Source: Alphaproteobacteria bacterium
Lineage (GTDB): Bacteria > Pseudomonadota > Alphaproteobacteria > Rs-D84
DNA: 61,758 nucleotides
Assembly: GCA_017466525.1 (NCBI GenBank)
Contig: JAFTTY010000033.1
Coordinates: 1 to 61,758, forward strand
Reading direction: 5' to 3'
Within the stretch, counting starts at the first letter, position 1. Every line of letters starts with the position of its first letter. The notes below the pieces were generated by a model. The model was not told the origin of the DNA. It worked only from the letters and a program-made list of their open reading frames with translations, and searched no databases. Of the stretch, positions 16,887 through 25,113 are shown piece after piece. The position numbers were made by a program, and so were the translations under genes.

Positions 16887-18422
16887 ATGAAACTGGTACA
16901 TGGGATTTTACTGGGGTGTTTAAGCGTTTCATCTGTGTACGCAGATGAATATAATTTTGATGTAACAGGTGGGGTTATTGTTCTAAGTAATGATTCTGCG
17001 ATTGCAAGGGGTGTTAACTTTGTCCCAGAATCTGTCAAAGTGACCGAATCGATTCGAATTGATAATTATGGTGTGATTAAATCAGATCTTTATCTGTGTG
17101 ACGGTTGTCTGTTGCATATGAAAAATGCAGGTGTCTTTGTTGGTGATGTGCATTTCGGTGTGAATTCAAAATTAATTCAGGTCATAAATAATACAGGTGA
17201 TATGAATGAAATTAGCGGCGTGTCGAATTTTAATGTGTTGGTGGAAAATGCAGATGTGTTGTCTTTGGACACAATCGTGAATTTCGCAGAACGTGCAGAT
17301 AAAATAATATTGAAGAATTCTGTGTTAAAAATAGATAGTCCTGTTAATTTTAATAAGGACATTGAATTGCACGGCGAAATTGATTTGATTGCAGATGATT
17401 TGTCGCGCTTTTATGATGTTCCGATTCTGACAAATATTTCTGGTGATGGTTCTGTGCGTGTTGTTAATAATAATCCAGATATTTTGTATGCAGATATGGC
17501 GTTTGTTGATAATGGGGCATTGTATGTTCGGCGTGTTCGCGAAACGGATTATGTAAAGATTTTCAAAGATGATACCGGTAAATTTTTGAATGCGTTACGT
17601 TATACTAATCCAAACGATTCGTTAATTACAGAATTAGATCGTGCGTCAGATATGCATTCGTTTAGGTCTGTAATGAATAAATCTGTTCGGTTTAATCCAG
17701 AAATTTTAGTGCGACCGTTAAATGTTTTGCATATGTTTGATAGATTAGAGACAAATGCATCAGAAAACGCATTTGATTTTAGGCCGTTTGTAATTTGGAC
17801 AGACGATTTTTCTTTGTATGGTGTGAATGTTGGGTTGCGCGGGCATATTCTGACGGGGCTGGATGTGTGGGGTGGTTTGCGTGTGGGTGTCTTGGATTAT
17901 GATAGTGATTTAGATACGTTTTCTGGTCGGACTTTGGGTGCGAATTTAGGCGCAAAGTATACAATGAAAAATAATTTGTTTGTGCGTGCCAATCTGGGTG
18001 CAGACGTTATGGATGTCGACGTTGGTAACGTCTTGTATGAAAATGTAATTTATATGAATCCGCGTAGTGCATCGGGCGTTCTGTCGATTGATATTGGTTA
18101 TATTTATAATCTGGAAAACGATATTTATGTTGAACCATTTGTTGGCGTTAAATCTGATTGGTGGTGTGTGGAAAATGTATCTGAATTTAATGCCGATATA
18201 ATTGCAGGAATCGGGGCAGGGTATGCGTTTTCCATGCTAGGGTTGCGTTATGATTATTCTGTTCGTGGTGTTGTGATGACAGATGGTGAAGTTGGTGTGT
18301 CTGGCCGTGTTGGGTTTTGGTCAGAATTTGATGCATTTGGCGGTGACGTACAAATATCTGCCGTTCAAATGGATGATATTATGAATTATAAAGTTGCATT
18401 AAATGCACGTATGTGGTTCTAG
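16887..18422 (+). CDS. Autotransporter-type protein (short passenger plus C-terminal beta-barrel)
   Basis: 511 aa with a signal peptide (MKLVHGILLGCLSVSSVYA). Residues about 20-230 form a repetitive beta-rich passenger with Asn/Asp/Val strands; about 250-511 look like an autotransporter barrel: GVNVGLRGHILTGLDVWGGLRVGV, GANLGAKYTM, GYIYNLENDIYVEPFVGVK, GIGAGYAFSMLGLRYDYS, and a terminal ...LNARMWF ending in Trp-Phe. The cysteines are confined to the early passenger (CDGC) apart from one in the barrel. The gene ends four bases inside the convergent miaB. Passenger function unknown. Confidence 0.8.
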   Translation: MKLVHGILLGCLSVSSVYADEYNFDVTGGVIVLSNDSAIARGVNFVPESVKVTESIRIDNYGVIKSDLYLCDGCLLHMKNAGVFVGDVHFGVNSKLIQVINNTGDMNEISGVSNFNVLVENADVLSLDTIVNFAERADKIILKNSVLKIDSPVNFNKDIELHGEIDLIADDLSRFYDVPILTNISGDGSVRVVNNNPDILYADMAFVDNGALYVRRVRETDYVKIFKDDTGKFLNALRYTNPNDSLITELDRASDMHSFRSVMNKSVRFNPEILVRPLNVLHMFDRLETNASENAFDFRPFVIWTDDFSLYGVNVGLRGHILTGLDVWGGLRVGVLDYDSDLDTFSGRTLGANLGAKYTMKNNLFVRANLGADVMDVDVGNVLYENVIYMNPRSASGVLSIDIGYIYNLENDIYVEPFVGVKSDWWCVENVSEFNADIIAGIGAGYAFSMLGLRYDYSVRGVVMTDGEVGVSGRVGFWSEFDAFGGDVQISAVQMDDIMNYKVALNARMWF

Positions 18423-19714
18423 GCGAATTTGCCGCGCAGGGACGCCTTGTTCGCAGCGGTGATGGTTATGTGTGCCAATTTTGGTGCGTTATCACATGCA
18501 GGAACAATACATTGTTGCATGAATGGTGTGCGATATACCAAATGTTTGCCGGTTTTATCTGTGCCTTCGAATAAACATTCTAATGTTTTATCGATGCAGG
18601 ATTCGTTAAAATCGCGTTGAACCTCGTTTAAAAAGGTGTCCAGTTTTGCCAAACGGGCGGCCTTTATATTTTCTGGTATTTGATCAGGCATTATTGCAGC
18701 GGCCGTGTGTGGGCGTGGCGAATATTTAAATGAATATGAATTTATGTATCTGATGTCTGATGCAATTTTCATTGTTTGTTCGAAGTCTTCGTCTGTTTCG
18801 CCTGGAAATCCAACAATGAAATCAGATGAAATTTGAATGTCTGGGCGTGCGATTTTTAGTTTATGAATTATGTCGGTGTATAATTCTAAACTGTATGGAC
18901 GGTTCATGCGCGTCAGAACATTTTGTGAGCCGCTTTGGATTGGCATGTTTAAAAATGGAAGTAATTTTGGTTCCGTTGCAAACATGGAAATCAGGTCGTC
19001 TGTCATTTCTGTTGGATAGCTGGATGTAAAGCGTATACGCATGATTTCTGGGATTTTTGCGGCCTCGCGTATCAGGTCGGACAAACGATATGTTTTTCCG
19101 TTTTCGTCTGTGTATTTATAACCGTTTACATTTTGCCCCAGGAAACAAATTTCAACTGCGCCGGTTTTTGCAGCGTGAATTGTGTCGCGCAGACAGTCGT
19201 CGAATGGACGTGATAATTCGCGGCCACGTGTATATGGTACAATGCAATACGTGCAACAATGGTTGCAGCCTTCTTGGATTGGTATATATGCAACCAGTGG
19301 TGATTTTTCCATCTGGGGTAATTCATCGAATTTTTCCAGGCCACCTAAATCAATATTTAATAATTTAGTGTCGGGATTTTTTAGAATTTCGGGCAGTTTA
19401 TGATAAGACTGTGGCCCCAGAACAAAGTTTAAATCTGGAATGCGACGAAATGCATCTGCACCAGATTCGCGTGCGACACACCCAACAATTCCGAACAGGG
19501 CCGATGGCTTTTTTGCGCGTCTGATACGCCCCAGTGCAGAAAAGACTTTATCTGTTGCCTTGGCACGAACAGCACAGGTGTTTAGTATGATGATGTCGGC
19601 GTCTGAAACATCGTCTGTACGCACGAAATCGTGGTGTTCCAGCATTGCGGCAATTCGCCAACCGTCGTAAACGTTCATCTGACAACCAAAGGTTTGGATA
19701 AAGAATTTTTTCAT
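18419..19714 (-). CDS. miaB: tRNA-2-methylthio-N6-isopentenyladenosine(37) synthase MiaB
   Basis: Radical-SAM methylthiotransferase acting on i6A37 of tRNAs reading UNN codons. Three domains are visible: N-terminal UPF0004 with its cluster cysteines (TFGCQMN, NTCAVR, GCVAR), the radical-SAM core with CxxxCxxC as CNHCCTYC around residue 153, and a C-terminal TRAM domain (ECLFEGTDKTGKHLVYRT). 431 aa is normal. Two very small genes and gatB lie upstream on the same strand with short gaps. Confidence 0.95.
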   Translation of the reverse strand: MKKFFIQTFGCQMNVYDGWRIAAMLEHHDFVRTDDVSDADIIILNTCAVRAKATDKVFSALGRIRRAKKPSALFGIVGCVARESGADAFRRIPDLNFVLGPQSYHKLPEILKNPDTKLLNIDLGGLEKFDELPQMEKSPLVAYIPIQEGCNHCCTYCIVPYTRGRELSRPFDDCLRDTIHAAKTGAVEICFLGQNVNGYKYTDENGKTYRLSDLIREAAKIPEIMRIRFTSSYPTEMTDDLISMFATEPKLLPFLNMPIQSGSQNVLTRMNRPYSLELYTDIIHKLKIARPDIQISSDFIVGFPGETDEDFEQTMKIASDIRYINSYSFKYSPRPHTAAAIMPDQIPENIKAARLAKLDTFLNEVQRDFNESCIDKTLECLFEGTDKTGKHLVYRTPFMQQCIVPACDNAPKLAHITITAANKASLRGKFA

Positions 19715-19717
19715 TTT

Positions 19718-19891
19718 TTATTTGTTTTTTGTTCGTATGCTTCGAATGTTTTGTTTTATATGTTGCTGTGTGGCGTTGAATGCATGGCGTGCATGATACG
19801 CACGGTGTTTTTGTTCGCGCATGTTTATCTTTGCCATGGATTCAAAATGTGCCATTTCACGTAATGTTCGTATAAGGTCTTTTTCTGTCAT
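19718..19891 (-). CDS. Small basic protein of unknown function (57 aa)
   Basis: Open frame MTEKDLIRTLREMAHFESM... to ...IRTKNK, stop three bases before the miaB start, 18 bp after the preceding small gene. It is rich in His, Arg, Ala and Gln and predicted helical. No clear ribosome-binding site precedes the ATG, so translational coupling would be needed. Supported mainly by its exact fit between neighbours and a coding-like composition. Confidence 0.45.
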   Translation of the reverse strand: MTEKDLIRTLREMAHFESMAKINMREQKHRAYHARHAFNATQQHIKQNIRSIRTKNK

Positions 19892-19909
19892 TTGTGCAAT
19901 TACACTGTT

Positions 19910-20122
19910 TTATTTATTTCTTTTGTTAGAGTTAATCAGTTTGTGTTTGCGTGTCTTTTGGGCCTTTGTAAATGCCTGTTGTGCGCGTTCTATTTTTGAT
20001 TTGCCCATTGGTCGAACCACCGGTGTAACAGGTACATCGATTCCAACTTCGCCGAATTCAATGCCGGTGATGCAGTTGTTTTTTGTTATGCCGATTACTT
20101 TTATTATTTCTTTTTTTGCCAT
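19910..20122 (-). CDS. Small protein of unknown function (70 aa)
   Basis: MAKKEIIKVIGITKNNCITG... with a good ribosome-binding site (AAGGAGAT, seven bases before ATG). The first half is beta-like with VP/TP residues, the second a basic helix (KSKIERAQQAFTKAQKTRKHK). It lies 32 bp after gatB and before the 57-aa gene and miaB. Family unknown; a nucleic-acid-binding role is only suggested by the basic tail. Confidence 0.65.
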   Translation of the reverse strand: MAKKEIIKVIGITKNNCITGIEFGEVGIDVPVTPVVRPMGKSKIERAQQAFTKAQKTRKHKLINSNKRNK

Positions 20123-20154
20123 TTTTTATCTCCTTGGTTTAATTTTACTTTAAT

Positions 20155-21675
20155 TTAGGCTAATTTTTTGCGTAAAATTTCATTCACAACGGCTGGGTTT
20201 GCCTGACCCTTGGATGCTTTCATAACATTGCCGACAAAGAATCCAAGCAGACCAACCTTGCCAGATTTATATTGTTCAACCTGGGATGGGTTGGCGGCGA
20301 TAACTTCGTCGACAATCTTTTCAATTGCGCCGGTGTCGGTCATTTGTTTCATGCCGAATTTATCTGCGATTTCACGTGGTGTGCCGCCTTCGCCATCTAA
20401 CATTTTGATAAAGATTTCTTTGGCCTGTTTCCCGTTTACAGTGTTGTCAGAAATCATATCAACCAATTCATAAATGTCGCCCGGTGTAATTATGCGCATG
20501 TCATCAACGATGCCGCTTTTTTCATTTTTTACATCCCAATTTTCAGGGTGTGCAAACAGTTCGCTGATTAACCAGTTCGCAATTGATTTCGCATGTTTTG
20601 CATTTCCGTTTACAGCGGTATCGAACCAACGTGAAATTTCTGTTGTTTCTGTTAAACGTGCCGCGTCATAGTCAGACAGCCCGAATTCGTGCGTATAGCG
20701 CGCGCGTGTTGCAGATGGTAATTCCGGCATTGTGCGACGGATGCGTTCAATTGTTTCATCAGAAATTTCCAGTGGTAATAAATCTGGATCTGGGAAATAA
20801 CGATAGTCTAATGCGTCTTCTTTGCTGCGCATAACAGTTGTTGTGCCTTCGCCTTGGTTAAAGTGCATTGTGTCTTGTGAAATGGTTCCGCCGTTTTCAT
20901 AGATTTCGATTTGGCGTCGTGCCTCGTACTCAATGGCGGTTTTAATGAATTTAAATGATACCATGTTTTTTGTTTCGGTACGTGTGCGGAAATTTTTGTC
21001 GCCAACAGGACGTACGGAAACGTTTACGTCTGCACGCATGGATCCTTCTTCCATGTTCGCCTTTGATACGCCCAGGGCGCGTGCAATTTCACGAATTTCG
21101 CGCAGATAGCGTTCGGCCTCGTCCGGGGATGAGATGTAAGAACGGTTTTCTGGATCCTTGGTGTCCAGGTATGTCACGATTTCCAACAAGCCGACACTGG
21201 TGCGGTTATAATCCGCAAATGATTTTGTTGGGTGTACGTCGTGTTTTAATTTCCCGGCGTCTTGTTCCAAATGGGCGCGTTCAATTAAAATCTTTTTGGG
21301 TGCGCCATCATCGCCCATAATTTCAACCCAGCCACGTCCAACAATTGGAGGTTCGTCCGCAGGCTGTGAAATCTGATAGCCTTGGGGCAGGTCAGGGTAA
21401 AAATACTGTTTGCGTGCAAAACGGCTGATGCGGGAAATTTCAGCGTTCAGTCCCAAACCCATTTTGATAACCTGTTCAACGCAGTGTTCGTTTAATACAG
21501 GCAACATACCTGGCATTGCGACATCGACCATTGAAACCTGGGTGTTTGGTGAAACAGACGGATTATAATCCGCAGATGCGCCACTAAAAACCTTGGACTT
21601 TGATAATACCTGAATGTGTGTTTCAAGTCCGATTACCAATTCCCAATCACATGTTTTGCCTTTTATTATAAACAT
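20155..21675 (-). CDS. gatB: Asp/Glu-tRNA(Asn/Gln) amidotransferase subunit B
   Basis: tRNA-binding and kinase subunit of GatCAB, which converts Glu-tRNA(Gln) or Asp-tRNA(Asn) to the amide form. Begins WELVIGLETHIQVLSKSKVFSGA; PGMLPVLNE, DLPQGYQISQ, the GatB signature RADVNVSVRP and DYRYFPDPDLLPLE are all visible, then the helical and YqeY tail domains ending KGQANPAVVNEILRKKL. 506 aa is typical. Separated from gatA and gatC by tRNA-Phe on the opposite strand; together they imply an indirect route to Gln-tRNA(Gln) and/or Asn-tRNA(Asn). Confidence 0.95.
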   Translation of the reverse strand: MFIIKGKTCDWELVIGLETHIQVLSKSKVFSGASADYNPSVSPNTQVSMVDVAMPGMLPVLNEHCVEQVIKMGLGLNAEISRISRFARKQYFYPDLPQGYQISQPADEPPIVGRGWVEIMGDDGAPKKILIERAHLEQDAGKLKHDVHPTKSFADYNRTSVGLLEIVTYLDTKDPENRSYISSPDEAERYLREIREIARALGVSKANMEEGSMRADVNVSVRPVGDKNFRTRTETKNMVSFKFIKTAIEYEARRQIEIYENGGTISQDTMHFNQGEGTTTVMRSKEDALDYRYFPDPDLLPLEISDETIERIRRTMPELPSATRARYTHEFGLSDYDAARLTETTEISRWFDTAVNGNAKHAKSIANWLISELFAHPENWDVKNEKSGIVDDMRIITPGDIYELVDMISDNTVNGKQAKEIFIKMLDGEGGTPREIADKFGMKQMTDTGAIEKIVDEVIAANPSQVEQYKSGKVGLLGFFVGNVMKASKGQANPAVVNEILRKKLA

Positions 21676-21688
21676 TTGTCTTTTTCCC

Positions 21689-21717
21689 TTGCTTTTTTAT
21701 TTTTTGTATCTTATTAT
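21689..21717 (+). promoter_or_regulatory. Promoter of tRNA-Phe
   Basis: TTGCTT and TATTAT with a 17-bp spacer, ending 12 bp before the tRNA 5' end. Confidence 0.65.
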
Positions 21718-21729
21718 TGTCCTCGCGTT

Positions 21730-21805
21730 GGCTAGGTAGCTCAGTTGGTAGAGCAAGGGACTGAAAATCCCTGTGTCGGCGGTTCGATTCCGTCCCTAGC
21801 CACCA
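21730..21805 (+). tRNA. tRNA-Phe (anticodon GAA)
   Basis: 76-nt cloverleaf: acceptor GGCTAGG/CCTAGCC, D-arm AGCTCAGTTGGTAGAGC, anticodon stem GGGA with loop CTGAAAA giving GAA, T-arm GGTTCGATTCC, encoded CCA. Its own promoter and terminator isolate it between gatA and gatB, which are on the opposite strand. Confidence 0.97.
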
Positions 21806-21816
21806 TCTCCTTTCTT

Positions 21817-21840
21817 TCGACCGCTGCGGTCGATTTTTTA
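21817..21840 (+). terminator. Terminator of tRNA-Phe
   Basis: Stem TCGACCG/CGGTCGA with loop CTG followed by six T. Confidence 0.8.
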
Positions 21841-21873
21841 TTTGCAAAGGAGATGGTGTGATTTGTCATTCTT

Positions 21874-23340
21874 TTATTTCCCCATAATTACTGTTGGGCG
21901 GTTGTCAATGTTGGCAGCGGTTTCAATATGCTTTGCCAATTGTAAAACACGCATGTCGTCAAAGCGTGCGCCCACAACCTGCATGCCTAATGGCAGACCG
22001 TTTGTGGCAAGACCGCATGGTACACTGCACGCAGGTACGCCTGCCAGATTCATTGCAACGGTAAATAAATCCAATGCATAGTATTCCAATGGTTTTAAGT
22101 CTGATGACAATGGCATTGCAGTACCAGCAGATGATGGACATACGATTAAATCACATTGTTCAAAAGCGGTGTTGAAACTGTCTGCAATCATGCGACGAAC
22201 ACGGGCGGCCTGCATGAAATATACGTCATATGATTCGCTGCTTAATACCGCGGTGCCGATAATCATACGGCGTTGTACTTCGTCACCAAAACCGGCGGCG
22301 CGTGTCTTTTTAAAGGTGTCATAAATATCTTTGCCTTCGACGCGCAGACCATAACGCATACCGTCGTATCGGGCCAGGTTTGATGATGCCTCGGCCGGGG
22401 CAATGATGTAATATGCCGCCAATGCGTCCAAGATATTTGGGATTGATACTTCGACAATTTCTGCGCCCATTGATTTTAAGTCAGCGATTCGTTTTTCAAA
22501 CAGGTTTTTCATGTCGTCTGAAATTTCAACGTTTGCAAATTCTTTGATTACGCCAACACGTAATTTTTTGCCGTTGCCCAAGATTGGTTGAATTGTACCG
22601 GTGCATGAAAAATTGTTTTCACAACTGGTGGATTCGCGTTCGTCGTGGCCCGCCATAACATTTAATAATAAACCGGCATCATCAACAGTGCGTGCGATTG
22701 GTCCGGGTGTGTCCAGACTGGACGCAAATGCAACACAGCCCCATCGTGAACACAGACCGTATGTTGGTTTCATTCCAACCAGACCTGTGATTGCCGCCGG
22801 AAAACGAATTGAGCCACCAGTGTCGGTTCCAGTTGCGGCGATTGCCAAACCGCCAGCCACGGCAGATGTTGAGCCACCAGACGAACCACCCGCGGTTAAT
22901 TTGCGTTCCATTTGCCATGGATTAATTGGCGCGCCAAAGAAACTGGTTTTGCTGAATGTGCCCATTGCAAATTCATCCAGGTTCGCCTTGCCCAATAATA
23001 CTGTGCCAGCATCAATGAATTTTTGTGAAATGGTCGATTCGTATTCTGGAACAAAATTTTCCAGCATGCGTGATGCCGCAGTCGTGCGAATGCCACGTGT
23101 TGCAAATAAATCTTTCATTGCGATTGGCGCGCCGTCCAAGAATTTTGCATCACCTGCGGCGCGACGCGCATCAGATGCAGCAGCATCAGCAAGCGCACGT
23201 TCGGGTGTTGTGGTGATATAGCAATTTAAATCTGTGCCATATTTTTCAATGCGGTCCAGATAGGTGCGTGTTAATTCCACAGCGGAAAATTCACGGTTGT
23301 TTAGTTTTTCTAGTGCTTCGGTTAATGTTAAGTTTATCAT
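21874..23340 (-). CDS. gatA: Asp/Glu-tRNA(Asn/Gln) amidotransferase subunit A
   Basis: Amidase-signature glutaminase that supplies ammonia to GatB. The Ser-cisSer-Lys triad is present: Lys in IAMKDLF (about residue 74), cis-Ser in GGSSGGS and nucleophile Ser in DTGGSIRFPAA. 488 aa is standard. Its start overlaps by four bases the end of a 171-aa gene, itself preceded by a 143-aa gene and gatC, so gatC-orf-orf-gatA is one coupled unit. Confidence 0.95.
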   Translation of the reverse strand: MINLTLTEALEKLNNREFSAVELTRTYLDRIEKYGTDLNCYITTTPERALADAAASDARRAAGDAKFLDGAPIAMKDLFATRGIRTTAASRMLENFVPEYESTISQKFIDAGTVLLGKANLDEFAMGTFSKTSFFGAPINPWQMERKLTAGGSSGGSTSAVAGGLAIAATGTDTGGSIRFPAAITGLVGMKPTYGLCSRWGCVAFASSLDTPGPIARTVDDAGLLLNVMAGHDERESTSCENNFSCTGTIQPILGNGKKLRVGVIKEFANVEISDDMKNLFEKRIADLKSMGAEIVEVSIPNILDALAAYYIIAPAEASSNLARYDGMRYGLRVEGKDIYDTFKKTRAAGFGDEVQRRMIIGTAVLSSESYDVYFMQAARVRRMIADSFNTAFEQCDLIVCPSSAGTAMPLSSDLKPLEYYALDLFTVAMNLAGVPACSVPCGLATNGLPLGMQVVGARFDDMRVLQLAKHIETAANIDNRPTVIMGK

Positions 23341-23852
23341 GGCTTATTTTTATGTTGGTTTTGTCTGATTGCTTTGATTTGTTTTTGTTTTTGAATGATT
23401 TCAATTTCTTTTAATGCAATTTTCGTTTGAATATCTTTGATTTGTTGCTTTAAATCAGATATTTCTTTTTGGCAATTTTTAATATTTTTGTTTGCTGATG
23501 CAATTATGTATGATTTTTTGCCAAGTGTTAATTTACGCTTTGCCAAAACCTGTTTGATTTTTTCAACGGCAAAAAGATTTAAGCCCAATGTGATTAAATC
23601 TTGTTCTGTAAAGTCCAAGAAAACAGCATGATTTTTATCAATAAAGTTGTTTAATGTTTCTTGTATGTGGGCAATTGTAATTTTTCCGACATTGTGAATC
23701 TTTGGATATACATTGTCCGGAATGTTTATAATATGCATGAATAAATCACCGCGTTTTCCAATCGTGTCGGCTGTTTCTAAGACAGAACAAATGCCACGGT
23801 TGTTAAAACCAATGTTTCTGATTGGTGTAAATAACACATCTTGTATCGTCAT
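23337..23852 (-). CDS. Unknown protein with RpoA-C-terminal-like helix-hairpin-helix domain and coiled coil
   Basis: 171 aa. Residues about 5-70 resemble the alpha-CTD of RNA polymerase: LFTPIRNIGFNNRGICSVLE corresponds to L-x-P-V-x-x-L-x-L-x-x-R-x-x-N-x-L, followed by TIGKRGDL and IHNVGKITIAHIQETL, the LGxxS/T-type hairpin. From about 115 a coiled coil runs to the basic Gln/Lys-rich end (KEISDLKQQIKDIQTKIALK). It overlaps the gatA start by four bases. Likely binds DNA or RNA polymerase partners; that is inference from fold resemblance. Nothing similar is part of a canonical gat operon. Confidence 0.7.
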   Translation of the reverse strand: MTIQDVLFTPIRNIGFNNRGICSVLETADTIGKRGDLFMHIINIPDNVYPKIHNVGKITIAHIQETLNNFIDKNHAVFLDFTEQDLITLGLNLFAVEKIKQVLAKRKLTLGKKSYIIASANKNIKNCQKEISDLKQQIKDIQTKIALKEIEIIQKQKQIKAIRQNQHKNKP

Positions 23853-23861
23853 GTTTATAAC

Positions 23862-24293
23862 CTATTTTTGTTTACCATAATGTTGTGGGTATAAAATTTT
23901 ACCCAAAACCTCACGCATGTTTTTATCAATGCATTTACCGTTGCGAAAGTTTCTGTGACATATTTTATATTTTTTTTCTTCGGTCATTTCTTTGTTGTCG
24001 CATGCGGTGCATTTTGGCATGTTGTCAAAGTAGAATAAGTTTTCTATATCAATTGAACCGTACATGTAGTTTTGAAAAGGGGGGCGGCCAAATTGAACGG
24101 CTGTCTTGTGTTCCAATGACATTGTTTGAATGCATGACTTTTCATCAATGCTTGCCTTGGAAAATGCGTCGATGATTTGTTGTGCCTGGGCAGGTGTGAC
24201 ATTCCCAAGTTCACCAATGTATTGCGCAAAGTCGTCACAACAATCGCGTAAAATAATATTTACAGGTATGTTCTTTTTTTGTTTTTTTGTCAT
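23862..24293 (-). CDS. Cys-rich small protein of unknown function inside the gatC-gatA operon
   Basis: 143 aa from the ATG at 24293; the GGAGAT at the gatC stop serves as its ribosome-binding site, so an upstream in-frame ATG at 24305 is less likely. Contains DCCDDF, CTACDNKE and CHRNFRNGKCIDK, which together could form a metal-binding site. No recognised family. It ends 10 bp before the RpoA-CTD-like gene. Confidence 0.7.
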   Translation of the reverse strand: MTKKQKKNIPVNIILRDCCDDFAQYIGELGNVTPAQAQQIIDAFSKASIDEKSCIQTMSLEHKTAVQFGRPPFQNYMYGSIDIENLFYFDNMPKCTACDNKEMTEEKKYKICHRNFRNGKCIDKNMREVLGKILYPQHYGKQK

Positions 24294-24294
24294 T

Positions 24295-24591
24295 TTAATC
24301 TCCATCCATTACTTTTGGTACTGCGAAATAGCCACGTGATGTGCCGGCGTTGTCGGGTGCATTCGCCAAAACCAAGTCGCGAATGTTGCCATCTGTGACG
24401 ACATCTGTGCGGCGTGGCAATTTATGTTCCGCAGGATTTAACATTGGTTCGACCCCAGTTGTATCGATTTGTTGCAGTTTGTCCAACCATTCAATAACAG
24501 AATCGATGTTCATCTGGGCTAATTTTTCATCAGGTACCTCGATTTTAATCAAGTCTGCGAATTTTTGTAATTGTTGCTTGCTAAATGCCAT
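24295..24591 (-). CDS. gatC: Asp/Glu-tRNA(Asn/Gln) amidotransferase subunit C
   Basis: Small stabilising subunit of GatCAB: MAFSKQQLQKFADLIKIEVP, LDKLQQIDTTGVEPMLNP, RTDVVTDGNIRDLVLANAPDN and the C-terminal GYFAVPKVMD are characteristic. I start at ATG 24591 (98 aa, AGGAT upstream); a longer frame from 24630 has no homology. Divergent from ruvX, only 38 bp away. First gene of the gatC-orf-orf-gatA unit. Confidence 0.92.
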   Translation of the reverse strand: MAFSKQQLQKFADLIKIEVPDEKLAQMNIDSVIEWLDKLQQIDTTGVEPMLNPAEHKLPRRTDVVTDGNIRDLVLANAPDNAGTSRGYFAVPKVMDGD

Positions 24592-24629
24592 TTCTAATCC
24601 TATATTTAAAGAGTAAAAGGAATTATACA

Positions 24630-25082
24630 ATGATTTTGCCAGATTTCAAGGCTTTTCCGCGTGTGGGACGCATTGTTGGTATTGATTGGGGAATGCGTCG
24701 TGTTGGGGTTGCGGTATCTGACCCAGAACGAAATTTTGTTTTTGTGCGCGATGTGCTGAACTTTGCGCGTGGTGATACAACGCATGCGGCGCGTGTCGCG
24801 CGTCTGGTCGCAGAAGAGGGGGGCGTCGGCATTGTTGTTGGATTGCCGATTCGAAATGATGGTACGGAATCAGAAACAACAAAAATGGTGCGTGATTTTG
24901 TGGCGGATTTAGAACGTGAAACAAATTTGCCAATTTGCATGATAGAAGAAAATTTGACGTCAATGGCGGCCCAGGAATCAATGGGGCGTGTGCGTGTGCG
25001 GGATATAAAGGAAAAACTGGATTCTGAATCCGCGCGTGTGATATTGGAAAATGCGATTGCATTAATAAACCGGGCAATTTAA
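24630..25082 (+). CDS. ruvX: Putative pre-16S rRNA nuclease / RuvX (YqgF)
   Basis: RNase H-like nuclease trimming the 5' end of 16S rRNA, historically annotated as Holliday-junction resolvase. Begins GRIVGIDWGMRRVGVAVSDP (first catalytic Asp), continues GIVVGLPIRNDGTES, then MIEENLTSMAAQ and ends LDSESARVILENAI with the last acidic residues. 150 aa from ATG 24630 (AAGGA upstream). The terminator overlaps its final codons. Confidence 0.9.
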   Translation: MILPDFKAFPRVGRIVGIDWGMRRVGVAVSDPERNFVFVRDVLNFARGDTTHAARVARLVAEEGGVGIVVGLPIRNDGTESETTKMVRDFVADLERETNLPICMIEENLTSMAAQESMGRVRVRDIKEKLDSESARVILENAIALINRAI

Positions 25083-25097
25083 AAAGCCCGGTTTTTA
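25068..25097 (+). terminator. Terminator overlapping the ruvX stop codon
   Basis: Stem AACCGGGC/GCCCGGTT spans the last ruvX codons and is followed by T5. Confidence 0.8.
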
Positions 25098-25113
25098 TGT
25101 GTATAGCGCGATT

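Noticed and set aside
22601-23221. 206-codon open frame opposite gatA on the + strand
   Set aside because: Lies wholly inside gatA, lacks a ribosome-binding site and family features; it mirrors the codon bias of gatA.
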